Shown: piece by piece, positions 8,013 through 17,200 of the stretch | Position numbering within the stretch: the first letter of the stretch is position 1 | Layout of the letters: the number at the start of each line of letters is the position of its first letter | Source: UBA6054 sp964522095 | GTDB lineage: Bacteria > Planctomycetota > Phycisphaerae > Phycisphaerales > UBA1924 | Reading direction: 5' to 3' | Assembly: GCA_964522095.1 (NCBI GenBank) | Contig: CAZFSO010000003.1 | Coordinates: forward strand, 1 to 64,000 | DNA: 64,000 nucleotides | Translations under genes and position numbers: made by a program | The notes under the pieces: model-generated | The model's input: the letters and a program-made list of their open reading frames with translations, nothing else | Told to the model about the DNA's origin: nothing | Databases searched by the model: none

Positions 8013-8999
8013 GTGAGCGAAGCACCCGTCGAGAAGGTCGTCATCATCGGATCCGGGCCGGCCGGCTGGACGGCCGCGATCTACGCGGCCCGGGCGAGCC
8101 TGGACCCGGTGGTCTATGTGGGCGTCGCCAAGCAGGACCCGGGGCCAATCCTGCCCGGCGGCCAACTGATGCTCACCACCGACGTGGAGAACTACCCGGG
8201 CTTCCCCGAAGGCGTCTCCGGCCCCGAGATGATGATGAAGTTCGAGGACCAGGCCAAGCGCTTCGGGACGAGGGTCGTCGGGGAGGACGTGATCCGCTGC
8301 GAGTTCTCGACCGACGGCTCGCCCCACACGCTGCACACCTCCGAGGGGCGCACCGTCCGGGCGCACGCCGTGGTCATCTCGACCGGCGCGACCGCCAACT
8401 GGATGGGCCTGGAGAACGAGATGCGCCTGGCGCGCACCGGCGGCGGGGTCTCGGCCTGCGCCGTGTGCGACGGCGCGCTGCCGGTCTTCCGCAACAAGCC
8501 CCTGGCCGTCGTCGGCGGGGGCGACACGGCCATGGAGGAGGCGACCTACCTGACCAAGTTCGCCAGCACGGTCTACGTCATCCACCGGCGAGACCAGTTG
8601 CGCGCCTCCAAGGTCATGCAGCAGCGCTTCCTCTCGCGGCCCAACGCCCAGGTGCTGTGGAACAAGGTCGTCGTCGACGTGCTCGGCGGCGAGAAGATCT
8701 CGGGCGTGCGCCTGCGCGACACGGTCACGGGGGAGGAGTCGGGGCTGGAGGTCGCCGGGCTGTTCGTAGCGATCGGGCACACCCCGGCGACGGGCTTCCT
8801 CAGGGGCACGGGGCTTGAGTTCGACGCCGCGGGGTACATCGACCTGAAGACCCGGTCGAGCCGCACGAACATCGAGGGCGTGTTCGCCGCGGGCGACGTG
8901 GCGGACGCGAAGTACCGCCAGGCGGTCACGGCCGCCGGGATGGGCTGCCAGGCGGCGATCGACGCCGAGCACTGGCTGGGCGCCCGCGGGCTAACCTGA
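8013..8999 (+). CDS. trxB: Thioredoxin reductase
   Basis: This is a 328-residue NADPH-dependent flavoprotein disulfide reductase. The GTG start at 8013 has AGGAGG (7998-8003) nine bases upstream and places the FAD motif VVIIGSGPAGWTAAIYAARA at residue 9. The active-site motif CAVCDGALP and the NADPH motif VVGGGDTAMEEA follow, and the FAD C-terminal motif GVFAAGDVAD is near the end. It regenerates reduced thioredoxin in the cytoplasm. The TlpA-like thioredoxin gene next door is convergent and probably exported, so it is not an obvious direct partner. Confidence 0.95.
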   Translation: MSEAPVEKVVIIGSGPAGWTAAIYAARASLDPVVYVGVAKQDPGPILPGGQLMLTTDVENYPGFPEGVSGPEMMMKFEDQAKRFGTRVVGEDVIRCEFSTDGSPHTLHTSEGRTVRAHAVVISTGATANWMGLENEMRLARTGGGVSACAVCDGALPVFRNKPLAVVGGGDTAMEEATYLTKFASTVYVIHRRDQLRASKVMQQRFLSRPNAQVLWNKVVVDVLGGEKISGVRLRDTVTGEESGLEVAGLFVAIGHTPATGFLRGTGLEFDAAGYIDLKTRSSRTNIEGVFAAGDVADAKYRQAVTAAGMGCQAAIDAEHWLGARGLT

Positions 9000-9022
9000 G
9001 CGGCGCGCTTGGGACAACAAGA

Positions 9023-9049
9023 AAGGCCCCGGCACGGTGCCGGGGCCTT
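9023..9049. terminator. Shared bidirectional terminator between trxB and the TlpA-like gene
   Basis: The inverted repeat AAGGCCCCGGCAC / GTGCCGGGGCCTT has one base between the arms, which leaves a small loop of opened pairs. A-rich sequence precedes it and T-rich sequence follows, so it can serve both converging genes. Confidence 0.8.
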
Positions 9050-9072
9050 CTTCGTTCTGGGCCGCGGGGCGT

Positions 9073-10095
9073 TCAGCCCTTGGGCGTGTAGGTTTCGAGG
9101 CGTTCCTTCAGGACCGGGGCGGCCTCCTCGGGGGCCAGTTCGACCGCCTTGGTCTGCCAGCGCACGGCGCTCTCGCGGTCGCCGGTGCGGAACGCGGCCT
9201 GGGCGTAGGTGTCCAGCACGGACCAGTCCGACCAGTCGGTGATCTCGCAGGCCTTGGCGGCGAGTTTGAGCGCCAGTTCGTGGCAGCGGGCCGGGGCGTC
9301 CGCCTCGTCCGAGAGGAACCACGCCAGGGCGTTGAGGCCCTGGGGGACGTCGGAGAAGGCCTCGGCGCCCAACGCGGCCCCGAGGTCCGCGGCCCGGTCC
9401 CAGGACTCGGACTCGACGGCGCGGCGGAAGGCGGCGAAGGCGTTCATCGGGAGGTTCTCGCCGCTGAGACGCTCGGCGCGCTGGCGCTCGCGGGCGGCGT
9501 CCACGTCGTACTCGCCCTTGATGATCTCGGCGAGCGGCTCGTCCATGGCCATCGGGTGGCCCATCCACGCGATGCGGCCCTGGGCGTCGATGACGAACGC
9601 GGCGGGGATGCCGTTGAGTTGGGCGGCCTGCATCCAGGTCTCGGCCATGGCGGTGCCCTTCTCCAGGGCGACGGTGTAGGCCATCTCGTCGTGCTCGGCG
9701 ACGAACCCGCGGACCATCTCGGCCCGTTCCTCGCCCTCGGACTGCTCCCAGATGTTCACGCCGATGACGGTCAGGTCGTCGGCGTGCTCTTTCTGGAGTT
9801 CGGCCAGGTGGGGGAAGGCCATGATGCACGGTCCGCACCAAGTCGCCCAGAACTCGACGACGTAGGTCCTGCCCGGTTCGAATCCCTCGACGGCGTCGCC
9901 GCGGATCCACTCGGCGATCTGCAACTCGGGCGCCTCGGCGCCGATGGAAACGGCCGGGTCGGGCTCGTTGGCCATGAGTTCGGCCAGGGACTTGCCGGCG
10001 CTGGGCTGCGCGGGGGCCGCGGTCTCGGTTGGCTGGGCCGACACGAGACTGAGCGGCAAGCCGGCGATGAGCAGGGCGACGATGGTGCGGGTCAT
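9073..10095 (-). CDS. Exported TlpA/ResA-like thioredoxin-fold protein with C-terminal helical domain
   Basis: This is a 340-residue protein. The start at 10095 begins a signal peptide (MTRTIVALLIAGLPLSLVSA). Residues about 45-190 form a TlpA-like redoxin domain with the active site FWATWCGPCIMAFPHL and the cis-proline region GIPAAFVIDAQGRI. The last 140 residues look like helical TPR-like repeats (LALKLAAKACEIT, AVRWQTKAVELAPEEA). By family it is a periplasmic thiol-disulfide protein, for example in cytochrome maturation or reduction of exported proteins. The specific partner cannot be told. It lies downstream of the ACT gene on the same strand, 83 bases away. Confidence 0.85.
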   Translation of the reverse strand: MTRTIVALLIAGLPLSLVSAQPTETAAPAQPSAGKSLAELMANEPDPAVSIGAEAPELQIAEWIRGDAVEGFEPGRTYVVEFWATWCGPCIMAFPHLAELQKEHADDLTVIGVNIWEQSEGEERAEMVRGFVAEHDEMAYTVALEKGTAMAETWMQAAQLNGIPAAFVIDAQGRIAWMGHPMAMDEPLAEIIKGEYDVDAARERQRAERLSGENLPMNAFAAFRRAVESESWDRAADLGAALGAEAFSDVPQGLNALAWFLSDEADAPARCHELALKLAAKACEITDWSDWSVLDTYAQAAFRTGDRESAVRWQTKAVELAPEEAAPVLKERLETYTPKG

Positions 10096-10178
10096 GGCGG
10101 TCCTCTGTGGGGTTGGGTGCTGGATCGGGTCGCGGGGGAAGTCGCGAGCGGGTTGTACCGGCGCCCGGACGGGCGGGT

Positions 10179-10658
10179 TCAGCCGAGCCGGGGCAGGTCG
10201 GCCTCGCCGAGGAGGTTGAAGCCCTTGCGTCGGAGGATCTGGCCGGCGAGGGTGTGGTCGTCGACGGAGATGGCGATGGTGGGGGCGCCGTTTGGCTTGA
10301 TCATCATGGGGTAGGCGAAGGCGATGTTGATCTCGGCGCCGAGCAGGTGCAGGCACAGGCGGGAAAGGGACAGGCTCTCCGGGATCGAGACGACCAGGAC
10401 CTCGTGCTCACCGAAGGGCAGGGCGTCCTCGCGGAGGAGTTTGCGGGCCTCCTTGGCGTTGTTGGTGATCAGCCGGACCACGGCGTGGTCGGAGGCCTCG
10501 TGCACGGAGATGGCGCAGATCGAGCAGGAGGCCTCGTCGAAGTTCTCGACCAGGTCGAGCAGTTTGCCCACCTTGTTGACGAGGAAGACGCTGAACTGCA
10601 CGACGGTCGGGGGCGCGAACCCCTGGGTGGTCTCTGTGGGCGTGGCCGACTCGTGCAT
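10179..10658 (-). CDS. Tandem ACT-domain small-molecule sensor protein
   Basis: This is a 159-residue stand-alone regulatory protein. GGAAGGA precedes the ATG. It reads as two ACT-like beta-alpha-beta halves: VVQFSVFLVNKVGKLLDLVE to about residue 80, and HEVLVVSIPESLSLSRLCLH to the end. The typical ending GQILRRKGFNLL is present. ACT domains bind amino acids or similar ligands and often control biosynthetic enzymes. The ligand is not predictable from sequence. The gene lies between the isc operon terminator and the TlpA-like gene. Confidence 0.7.
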   Translation of the reverse strand: MHESATPTETTQGFAPPTVVQFSVFLVNKVGKLLDLVENFDEASCSICAISVHEASDHAVVRLITNNAKEARKLLREDALPFGEHEVLVVSIPESLSLSRLCLHLLGAEINIAFAYPMMIKPNGAPTIAISVDDHTLAGQILRRKGFNLLGEADLPRLG

Positions 10659-10761
10659 GCGGGTCCTTCCGTGCGGGCGCGGGGCAAGCCGGGCCGTGCG
10701 CGGGCCCTTTGGAACCGCATTGAACCATCCCCGCCGACAAAGAGCAACCCCCCGGGCCCAA

Positions 10762-10794
10762 AAGAGATATCGCCCCGGCGGGGGCCGGGGCGAT
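10762..10794 (-). terminator. Intrinsic terminator of the isc operon
   Basis: The perfect 11-base stem ATCGCCCCGGC / GCCGGGGCGAT (10769-10779 with 10784-10794) is preceded on the plus strand by AAAGAGAT. On the minus strand a strong hairpin is followed by a moderately T-rich tail, 30 bases after the iscA stop. Confidence 0.7.
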
Positions 10795-10823
10795 CGGGGG
10801 GACGTTGCGGGAGGGAACGGGTG

Positions 10824-11180
10824 TCAGACCGAGAAACTGGACCCGCACCCGCAGGAGGTGTTGGCGTTGGGGTTGTTGAACACGAACCCGCGGCCCATGA
10901 TCTCGTCCTTGAAGTCGACGGTGGTGCCGCCCAAGTAGAGCAGGCTCTTGGGGTCGACGATGATCTTGATGCCGTGCTGCTCGAAGACCTCGTCGGAGTC
11001 CTTCTGGGTCTCGGTCAGGTCGAGGATGTAGGAGAAGCCCGAGCAGCCGCCGCCCTTGACGCCCACGCGGAGGCGGACCTTGGCGGGGTCGAGTTCCTGC
11101 TCGGTGATGATGCGCCCGATCTCCTTGGCGGCCAGGGGGCTGAGGATCACGGCGCTGGCTTCGGTGGTCTGGGTGGTCAT
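10824..11180 (-). CDS. iscA: A-type iron-sulfur cluster carrier (IscA/ErpA family)
   Basis: This 118-residue protein has the three invariant cysteines of A-type carriers: C46 in GGGCSGFSY, and C110 and C112 in TSCGCGSSF. It accepts Fe-S clusters from the IscU scaffold and hands them to apoproteins in the cytoplasm. The ATG at 11180 is chosen over an upstream in-frame Met because AAGGAAG precedes it and the family starts there. It is the last gene of iscS-iscU-iscA. Whether it is functionally IscA or ErpA cannot be separated by sequence alone. Confidence 0.9.
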   Translation of the reverse strand: MTTQTTEASAVILSPLAAKEIGRIITEQELDPAKVRLRVGVKGGGCSGFSYILDLTETQKDSDEVFEQHGIKIIVDPKSLLYLGGTTVDFKDEIMGRGFVFNNPNANTSCGCGSSFSV

Positions 11181-11274
11181 CGGGTGCGTCTTCCTTTCAC
11201 GCACATGCTACGCGGCGTGAGGCGGGTTTGTTCGCGTTCTGGGCGGTTTTCCCCGGATGGGGTGGCGGGAGAGG

Positions 11275-11700
11275 TCAGTGGGCGTGGGCGGCGGACTCGC
11301 TGGCGACGGCGTTCTTCTGCTTGTAGTCGGCGATGGCCGCCCGGATGGCGTCCTCGGCGAGGACCGAGCAGTGGATCTTGACCGGCGGGAGGCTGAGTTC
11401 CTCGACGATCTGGGTGTTCTTGATCTCCAGGCCCTCGTCGATGGTGCGTCCCTTGAGCCACTCGGTGGCGAGGGAGGAACTGGCGATGGCCGAGCCGCAG
11501 CCGAAACACTTGAACTTGGCGTCCTCGATCTTGCCGTTCTGATCGACCTTGATCTGGAGTTGCATGACGTCGCCGCACTCGGGCGCACCGACGAGGCCGA
11601 CGCCGACATCCTTGCGCTCCTTGATTTCCTTCTGGGTGCCGAACGACCCCACGTTGCGGGGGTTCTCGTAATGGTCGACGACTTTGGGGCTGTATGCCAT
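11275..11700 (-). CDS. iscU: Iron-sulfur cluster scaffold protein IscU
   Basis: This 141-residue protein carries the three cluster-ligand cysteines in their family contexts: C42 (PECGDVMQLQ), C68 (FGCGSAIASSS) and C111 (KIHCSVLAEDA). It also has the motif LPPVK, which in gammaproteobacteria binds the HscA chaperone. hscA, hscB and fdx are not in this cluster. The ATG at 11700 follows GAGGTG. IscU builds Fe-S clusters from IscS-derived sulfur. It lies between iscS (96 bases upstream) and iscA. Confidence 0.93.
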   Translation of the reverse strand: MAYSPKVVDHYENPRNVGSFGTQKEIKERKDVGVGLVGAPECGDVMQLQIKVDQNGKIEDAKFKCFGCGSAIASSSLATEWLKGRTIDEGLEIKNTQIVEELSLPPVKIHCSVLAEDAIRAAIADYKQKNAVASESAAHAH

Positions 11701-11796
11701 GGGATTCACCTCGCGGTGGGGGATTTCAGAGAGATCGTGAACAACCCCGGGGTTTGGGAGACCCGGCTCTGCGAGCCGGGCCACCGGGTCACCGGG

Positions 11797-13035
11797 TCAG
11801 TGCGCTTGCCATTCGATCTTGGTGATGTCGATCCCCTCGTTGTGCATGTCGAACAGCGGGGAGAGTTCGCGGAGTTTGTTGACCGCCTGGACGATCTTGT
11901 CGGCGGTGTAATCGATCTCCTCCTGGGTGGTCCAGCGTCCGAGGCTGATACGCAGGGAGGAGTGGGCCAGGTCGTCGCCGACGCCCAGGCTCTTGAGGAC
12001 GTAACTGGGCTCGAGGCTGGCGCTGGTGCACGCCGAGCCCGAGGACATGGCGATCTCCTTGGTCGCCATCATGAGGCTCTCGCCCTCGACGAAGCCGAAG
12101 GAGATGTTGGTCAGGTGGGGCAGGCGGCGTTCGGCGTGCCCGTTGATCTGGGTCACGCTCAGGGCGCTGGTGACCTTGTCCTCGAGGCGACGGCGCAGGC
12201 CGAGCAGGCGCTCGCGCTCGCTGTCCATCTCCTGGGCGCAGAGTTCGCAGGCCTTGCCCAGCCCGACGATGCCGGGGACGTTGAGGGTGCCCGAACGCAT
12301 GCCGCGCTCCTGGCCGCCGCCCTCCTGCAGGGCGGTCAGGCGGACGCGGGGGCGCCGACGCCGGACGTAGAGGGCGCCGACCCCCTTGGGGCCGTACATC
12401 TTGTGGCCGGAGAAGGAGAGCAGGTCGACCTCGTCGGTTTTGACGTTGGTGGGCATCTTGCCGACCCACTGCGTGGCGTCGGTGTGGAAGATGACCCCCT
12501 TCTCGTGGCAGAGGGCGCCGATCTCGGGCACCTCGTTGATCGTGCCGATCTCGTTGTTGGCCCACATGAGGGTGACGAGGATGGTGTCCTCGCGCATCGC
12601 GGCCTCGACCATCGACCGGGTGATCACCCCGTCGCGCCCGGGCTCCAGGAAGGTCACGTCGAAGCCTTCCTTCTGCAGGCGCTTGCAGGGGTCGAGCACG
12701 GCCTTGTGCTCGTGCAGGGCGGTGATGACGTGGCCGCGACCGGTCTGGCCGGCGGGCTTGAGAGCGTACATGGACGCGGCGCCCTTGATGGCCAGGTTGT
12801 TGGCCTCGGTCGCGCCGGAGGTGAAGACGATCTCCTTGGGGTCGGCGCCGATCAGGGCGGCGACCTGCGCGCGGGCGGCGTCGACGCCCTCCTCCCCGGC
12901 CCACCCGAACGAGTGGTTGCGCGAGCCGGGGTTGCCGAACGACTCGGTGAAGTACGGCAGCATCGCCTCGACCACGCGCGGGTCGGTGCGGGTGGTTGCG
13001 GCGTGGTCAAGATAGATGGGCAGTCTGGGCGCCAT
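11797..13035 (-). CDS. iscS: Cysteine desulfurase IscS
   Basis: This 412-residue PLP enzyme releases sulfur from cysteine for Fe-S cluster and tRNA thiolation. Family signatures are YLDHAATTRTDPRV at the N-terminus, SGATEANNLAI, TDATQWVGK, the PLP-lysine segment SFSGHKMYGPKG, and the mobile catalytic-cysteine loop SSGSACTSASLEPSYVL, which is the IscS/NifS (class I) form. CGGAGG precedes the ATG. It is the first gene of the isc operon, under a promoter overlapped by a Fur-box-like site. No iscR is next to it. Confidence 0.95.
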   Translation of the reverse strand: MAPRLPIYLDHAATTRTDPRVVEAMLPYFTESFGNPGSRNHSFGWAGEEGVDAARAQVAALIGADPKEIVFTSGATEANNLAIKGAASMYALKPAGQTGRGHVITALHEHKAVLDPCKRLQKEGFDVTFLEPGRDGVITRSMVEAAMREDTILVTLMWANNEIGTINEVPEIGALCHEKGVIFHTDATQWVGKMPTNVKTDEVDLLSFSGHKMYGPKGVGALYVRRRRPRVRLTALQEGGGQERGMRSGTLNVPGIVGLGKACELCAQEMDSERERLLGLRRRLEDKVTSALSVTQINGHAERRLPHLTNISFGFVEGESLMMATKEIAMSSGSACTSASLEPSYVLKSLGVGDDLAHSSLRISLGRWTTQEEIDYTADKIVQAVNKLRELSPLFDMHNEGIDITKIEWQAH

Positions 13036-13091
13036 GCGTGCCTCCGAACGGGCCGTCGTCAGGCGGACCCGATTATGGACAAAGCAGTCCT

Positions 13092-13110
13092 GAAACTGAG
13101 AATCATTCTA
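13092..13110 (-). promoter_or_regulatory. Fur-box-like operator upstream of iscSUA
   Basis: The 19 bases at 13092-13110 match the classic Fur consensus (GATAATGATAATCATTATC) at 14 of 19 positions by my count. The core TGAGAATCATTCTAA is palindromic. It lies just downstream of the predicted -10 element, so a bound regulator would block transcription of the isc operon. A Fur-family gene is present at 34854-35231. Confidence 0.6.
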
Positions 13111-13113
13111 AAA

Positions 13114-13142
13114 AGTATACGCGGGCGGGTCTGCCCGAGCAA
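13114..13142 (-). promoter_or_regulatory. Putative sigma-70 promoter of iscSUA
   Basis: On the minus strand TTGCTC (13142-13137) and TATACT (13119-13114) are 17 bases apart. The -10 hexamer is 5 of 6 consensus and the -35 is weak. It lies about 80 bases before iscS. Confidence 0.45.
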
Positions 13143-13200
13143 GGCGGGCGCGAGCGTGTCCTGGCCAATGGGTCGCGCCGCTCGGGGCGGGTGCGGCGGG

Positions 13201-13632
13201 TCATCGGGGCTGGCGGTAGATCAGGCGGACGCGGTTGCCGCGGGGGTTGAAGCGCACCTCGGTCATGTAGGCCCGCATGAGCATGACGCCCCGCCCGGAG
13301 GGCTTGGCGAGGTTCTCCTCGGTTGTCGGGTCGGGCAGGGCGTCGGGGTCGAAGCCCGGGCCGCGGTCCTCGACGGCGACGTCGACGGCGTCGGGGCCGA
13401 CGCGGTACTCCAGCGTCACCGGCTCGTCGGGGCCGACGGTCTCGTGCCCGTGCTCGAAGGCGTTGGTGACGGCCTCTTCCAGGGCCAGGCGCACGGCGAA
13501 GAGGGCGCCGTCCTCGAAGCCCGCGTCCCTGGCCCGGGCGAGGACGGCCTCGATGACCTCGTCGATCCGGGCGCGGTCACGGCGCAGTTCAACGCGCGTC
13601 GAGCCCGGGATGGCGGTGTCGTGTCCGGTCAT
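13201..13632 (-). CDS. RsbW-like anti-sigma factor / serine kinase (HATPase fold)
   Basis: This 143-residue single-domain protein has GHKL ATPase motifs: N box LALEEAVTNAFEHG, G1 box EDRGPGFDPD and G2 box PSGRGVMLMRAYM. That is the layout of stand-alone RsbW/SpoIIAB-type kinases. Such proteins bind a sigma factor, or phosphorylate a STAS antagonist, in partner-switching control. A STAS gene lies immediately upstream (13694-14053, 61 bases apart, same strand), so the pair is probably co-transcribed. No sigma gene adjoins them. The target could be any sigma of the cell. Confidence 0.85.
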   Translation of the reverse strand: MTGHDTAIPGSTRVELRRDRARIDEVIEAVLARARDAGFEDGALFAVRLALEEAVTNAFEHGHETVGPDEPVTLEYRVGPDAVDVAVEDRGPGFDPDALPDPTTEENLAKPSGRGVMLMRAYMTEVRFNPRGNRVRLIYRQPR

Positions 13633-13693
13633 GCGGCGGCTGGGAGGCGGCTTGGCGCCGGGGGGCGTGGGGGCCGGGGGCAGGGGCGTGCGG

Positions 13694-14053
13694 TCACTCG
13701 AAACTCTCGACGGCCTCCTCGGTCGTGTCGTGGATGTTGAAGAGTTTGTTGAGGCGCGTGATGACGAAGACCTCGTAGATCTGCGGGTCGATGTTGGCCA
13801 GGCGGAGTTGGCCGGCGCGGTCGCGCACGCGGTGGTTGATGGTGATCAGGGCGCCCAGGGCGGCCGAGGAGAGGTGGTCGACGTTGGAGAAACTGATGAG
13901 CAGTTTCGGCGCGTCCGAGCGGTCGATCAGCGCGGCGATCTCCTCGCTGATGGCCTGGATGTTCGCCTCGTCGAGGATGTTGCGGTCGACGAACTCGACC
14001 GTGGTGATGCCGTCTCGGTCCGAGACCCGCAGCCTCGACTCAGCCTGTGCCAT
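13694..14053 (-). CDS. STAS-domain anti-sigma factor antagonist
   Basis: This 119-residue protein is an SpoIIAA/RsbV-like STAS domain. The segment FSNVDHLSSAALGALITI holds the regulatory serine (S62 or S63) in the usual position, which a cognate RsbW-like kinase would phosphorylate. GAGGAGAAG precedes the ATG. It is the first gene of a two-gene unit with the anti-sigma kinase. When unphosphorylated, such proteins free a sigma factor by sequestering the kinase. Confidence 0.85.
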   Translation of the reverse strand: MAQAESRLRVSDRDGITTVEFVDRNILDEANIQAISEEIAALIDRSDAPKLLISFSNVDHLSSAALGALITINHRVRDRAGQLRLANIDPQIYEVFVITRLNKLFNIHDTTEEAVESFE

Positions 14054-14148
14054 CGCGTCTTCTCCTCAGGCCCCCGCGGCCCGTGCGGGGTGGTGACTAT
14101 AGAACCGGGCCGGGGCCGCGGGCGTGCGGTGGGCCGGCGCGGGGGGTG

Positions 14149-14182
14149 AAAAAACGCGGGCGTCCGGTGAGGACGCCCGCGT
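14149..14182 (-). terminator. Intrinsic terminator of the secretin gene
   Basis: The perfect 12-base stem ACGCGGGCGTCC / GGACGCCCGCGT (14154-14165 with 14171-14182) has a 5-base loop and an A run on the plus side. On the minus strand it is a strong hairpin followed by six T residues. Confidence 0.9.
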
Positions 14183-14207
14183 GGGTGGTCAGGGCGGGGT
14201 GAGGCGG

Positions 14208-17200
14208 TCAGCCCCCGAGTTGGTCGGCCAGGCCGGGGAAGTTGCGCTCTTCCTCCTCGTTCTGGATGAGGATGGTGGGCTTGATGAGGACGAGCAGGGT
14301 CTGCTCTTCCTTGACGTCGATGCGGTTGGAGAAGAAGCGCGAGAGGATCGGGATCTTGGAGAGCACGGGCACGCCGGACTCGACCTGGAGTTCCTGGACC
14401 AGGTTCTGGCCGCCCAGCAGGACGGTGCCCTGGTCGGGGATGGTGGTGGTGGTGTTGATCTGGGTGGCGGTGACGACGGGGATCTGGATGGCGCCCTCGG
14501 CGTTCGCGCCGCCGCCGCCCAGCCCGCCGCCGCCGGCCGCGGCCTCGACCACGCGGTCGGGCGCGAACTCGACCTGGGAGATCGAGGTGCGCACGGTCAG
14601 GGTGACGTAGCGGCGGTCGGCGGACACCACGCCGTCGAGGTCGAGCACGACACCGGTGTTGAGCACTTCCATCTCGGGGTCGAAGGCGACGGCCGAGTCG
14701 GAGGTGACGGGGGTCAGGTCGGAGACGAAGGTCTGGCTGGTGGCGACGGTGATGAAGGCGCGCTGGCCGTTGGTGAAGGTCAGGCGGGGGGCGGTCAGGA
14801 TGACAGAGCGGCGGTCGGCCTGGGTCGCCTCGACGAGGAAGTCGACCTGCACGTCGTCAAGGAACCGGCCGGTGATGCCCAGGGCGGGGTTCATGCCCAG
14901 GATGGTCGACGCGAAGGAACTGGCGCCGCCGGCGAGGGAGTTGGCCAGGCCCAGCGAGTTCTGACGGGCGCCGATGATGGACCACTGGTCGCTGCCGAAC
15001 AGGCCGCCGCCGTTGTTGCCGGGGCCGAGGACGGGCTGCGTGATGAAATCGATGGTGTCCGGCACGCCGTCCCCGTCGGTGTCGACGGGGAACTGACCGC
15101 CTCCTGTGACCTCTCCGACCAGTTCGCCGTCTGCGTTGAAGTAATGCGACGGCAGCAGCGACGGGTCGATCATGTTCGCGAGGCGGTACTCGGCGCTGTT
15201 GGCGTTGAAGTAGACGTCCAGGTTGAAGCCGATCTGCTCGAAGAAGTCCTGGGCGACGGTGAGGAAGCGGGCCTCGACGTTGATCTGCAGGGCGCGGACG
15301 GCGCGGAGTTTGCTGAGCAGGCCGATGATGGAGCGGTGGTTGCGGGGGGTGGTGGTGATGACGAAGTTGCCGCTGAGTTGGCTGATCGAACTGGTGTCGC
15401 CGCCGAGGTCGACCCAGCCGTTGGGGTCGACGTTGTTCTGGATGAGCGTGACGATCTCCTGGACGCGGTCCTCGAAGTTGATGTCGTCCTGTTGCTGCGT
15501 GCCGCCGGAGAAGGGCGACCCGCCGCCGCCGCCCTGGCTCTGCAGGGCGCTGGACAGGTCGAACTCGGGGGCCTCGTCGAACCGGGGGACGACGAAGAGC
15601 AGGTCGCGGATGTCGTAGATCTCAAGGACGGTGTTGCGCCGGAGGACCTCGTCGGACGCGATGGTGACGATGCCGTCCTGCACGGCCCAGCCGGCCGGCA
15701 GGGTGCGGTCCGAGACGCGGGTCACGACGCGGTCGAGCACGGTCTCGAGCGAGGCCGAGCGCAGGCGGAGGGTCACCGGGGTGTCGGGGTCGACGCCGAT
15801 GTCGGCCAGGGACTCCCAGTCGACGTCGATGTCGATGCGGGCGGTGCTGGCGATGAAGTTGACCACGTCCTCGAAGGCGTTGTTGTCCAGGTCGATGGGC
15901 AGCCGCGTGTCGCGGAGGGTGGCCAGGACGGCGCGGTCCATCTCGGACTCGGCGAACTCCAGCGGCTCGCCGCGCCGGAAACTGATGGCCGGCCAGTCGG
16001 CGGGGTAGGACATCAGGCCCTCGGGGGCGATCATGGCCTCCTGGGCGTTGATGGACTCGCGTGCGTGCGAGAGGGTCTTCTCGCGCTGCAGGTTCAGGAA
16101 GCGGCGGTACATGATCGTGTCCTCGATCATGTCCTTGAGCAGCAGGCCCGAGGGGTTGTTGGGGTCCAGGAAGAGGATGGACTCGGTGACCTCCAGGGCC
16201 TCCTCGTACTTGAGTTCCTGCTGCAGGGCGCGGACGCGCTCGATGGCGGCGAGGATGCGCTCGTCACGCTCGGCGGCGCGCTGGGTCTCCAGTTCGGTCT
16301 GCTCGCGGAGCAGTTCCTCGTCGCGGCGCTGGCGCTCCTCGATGCGCAGGCGCTCCTCGGTGCTCGCGACGCGGTCGAGCAGGGCGTCGAGGTCGTTCTG
16401 GCGGGCGTCGAACTCCGACTCGGGCATCAGGGTGCGGGACTGGTTGAGCGTCAGTTGGGCCTGGGCGGCGAGGTTGCGGGCCAGGTTGGTGTCGCCGCGG
16501 CTCAGCGCGCCCTCTGTCTGCTCGATCTGGTTGCTGAAGGTCGCCAGCGCGCGCTCGCGGGCCAGGGCCCGGTCGCCCACCACGTCCTGCAGCGCGCCCT
16601 CGGGCCCGCCCTGGGCGCGGGTGGCGACCTGCAGTTCGGACCGGCGCTCGCGGGCGGTGGCCAGTTGCTCGGGGGTCAGGTGCTCGGAGAACTCGCTGAG
16701 GACCCGGCTGTAGCGGTCCAGGGCGGTGCCGAGTTGGCGCTCGTCGTAGGCGCGGGCGGCCTCGCCCATCAGGGTCTGGGCCTCGAAGCGCCGGGCGGCC
16801 TCGATCAGGTCCACGTCCAGGGGCTGCTCGACGGGCCGGGTCTCCTGGGCGGGCTCGATGACCTCAACCTCGACGGGCGCCTCGGGCTGGCCCTGGGGCT
16901 CGGCGGGCTGGGCGTTGGGCTGCTGGGCGGGGTCCTCGGGCTGGCCGCCCAGGTAGGAGCCGCTGCCGCGGGCGCCGTCCTGGGTGCTGCCCATGAGCCA
17001 GTCGGAGGCGGGCGCGAGCAGGCCGAATGCGGCGGTGTCGAAGGCCGAGCCGCGGGCGAGTTCCATCTCGAGGATGCGGCCGCGGGCGGTGTCCAGGCGT
17101 CGTGAGGCGTCGTCGTCGAGCGTCACGCCCGAGCGGCTGACGCGGTCGAGCAGTTCCTTGGCCTCGGCGTAGCGCCCGTCGTTGAAGGCGGCGTCGGCGG

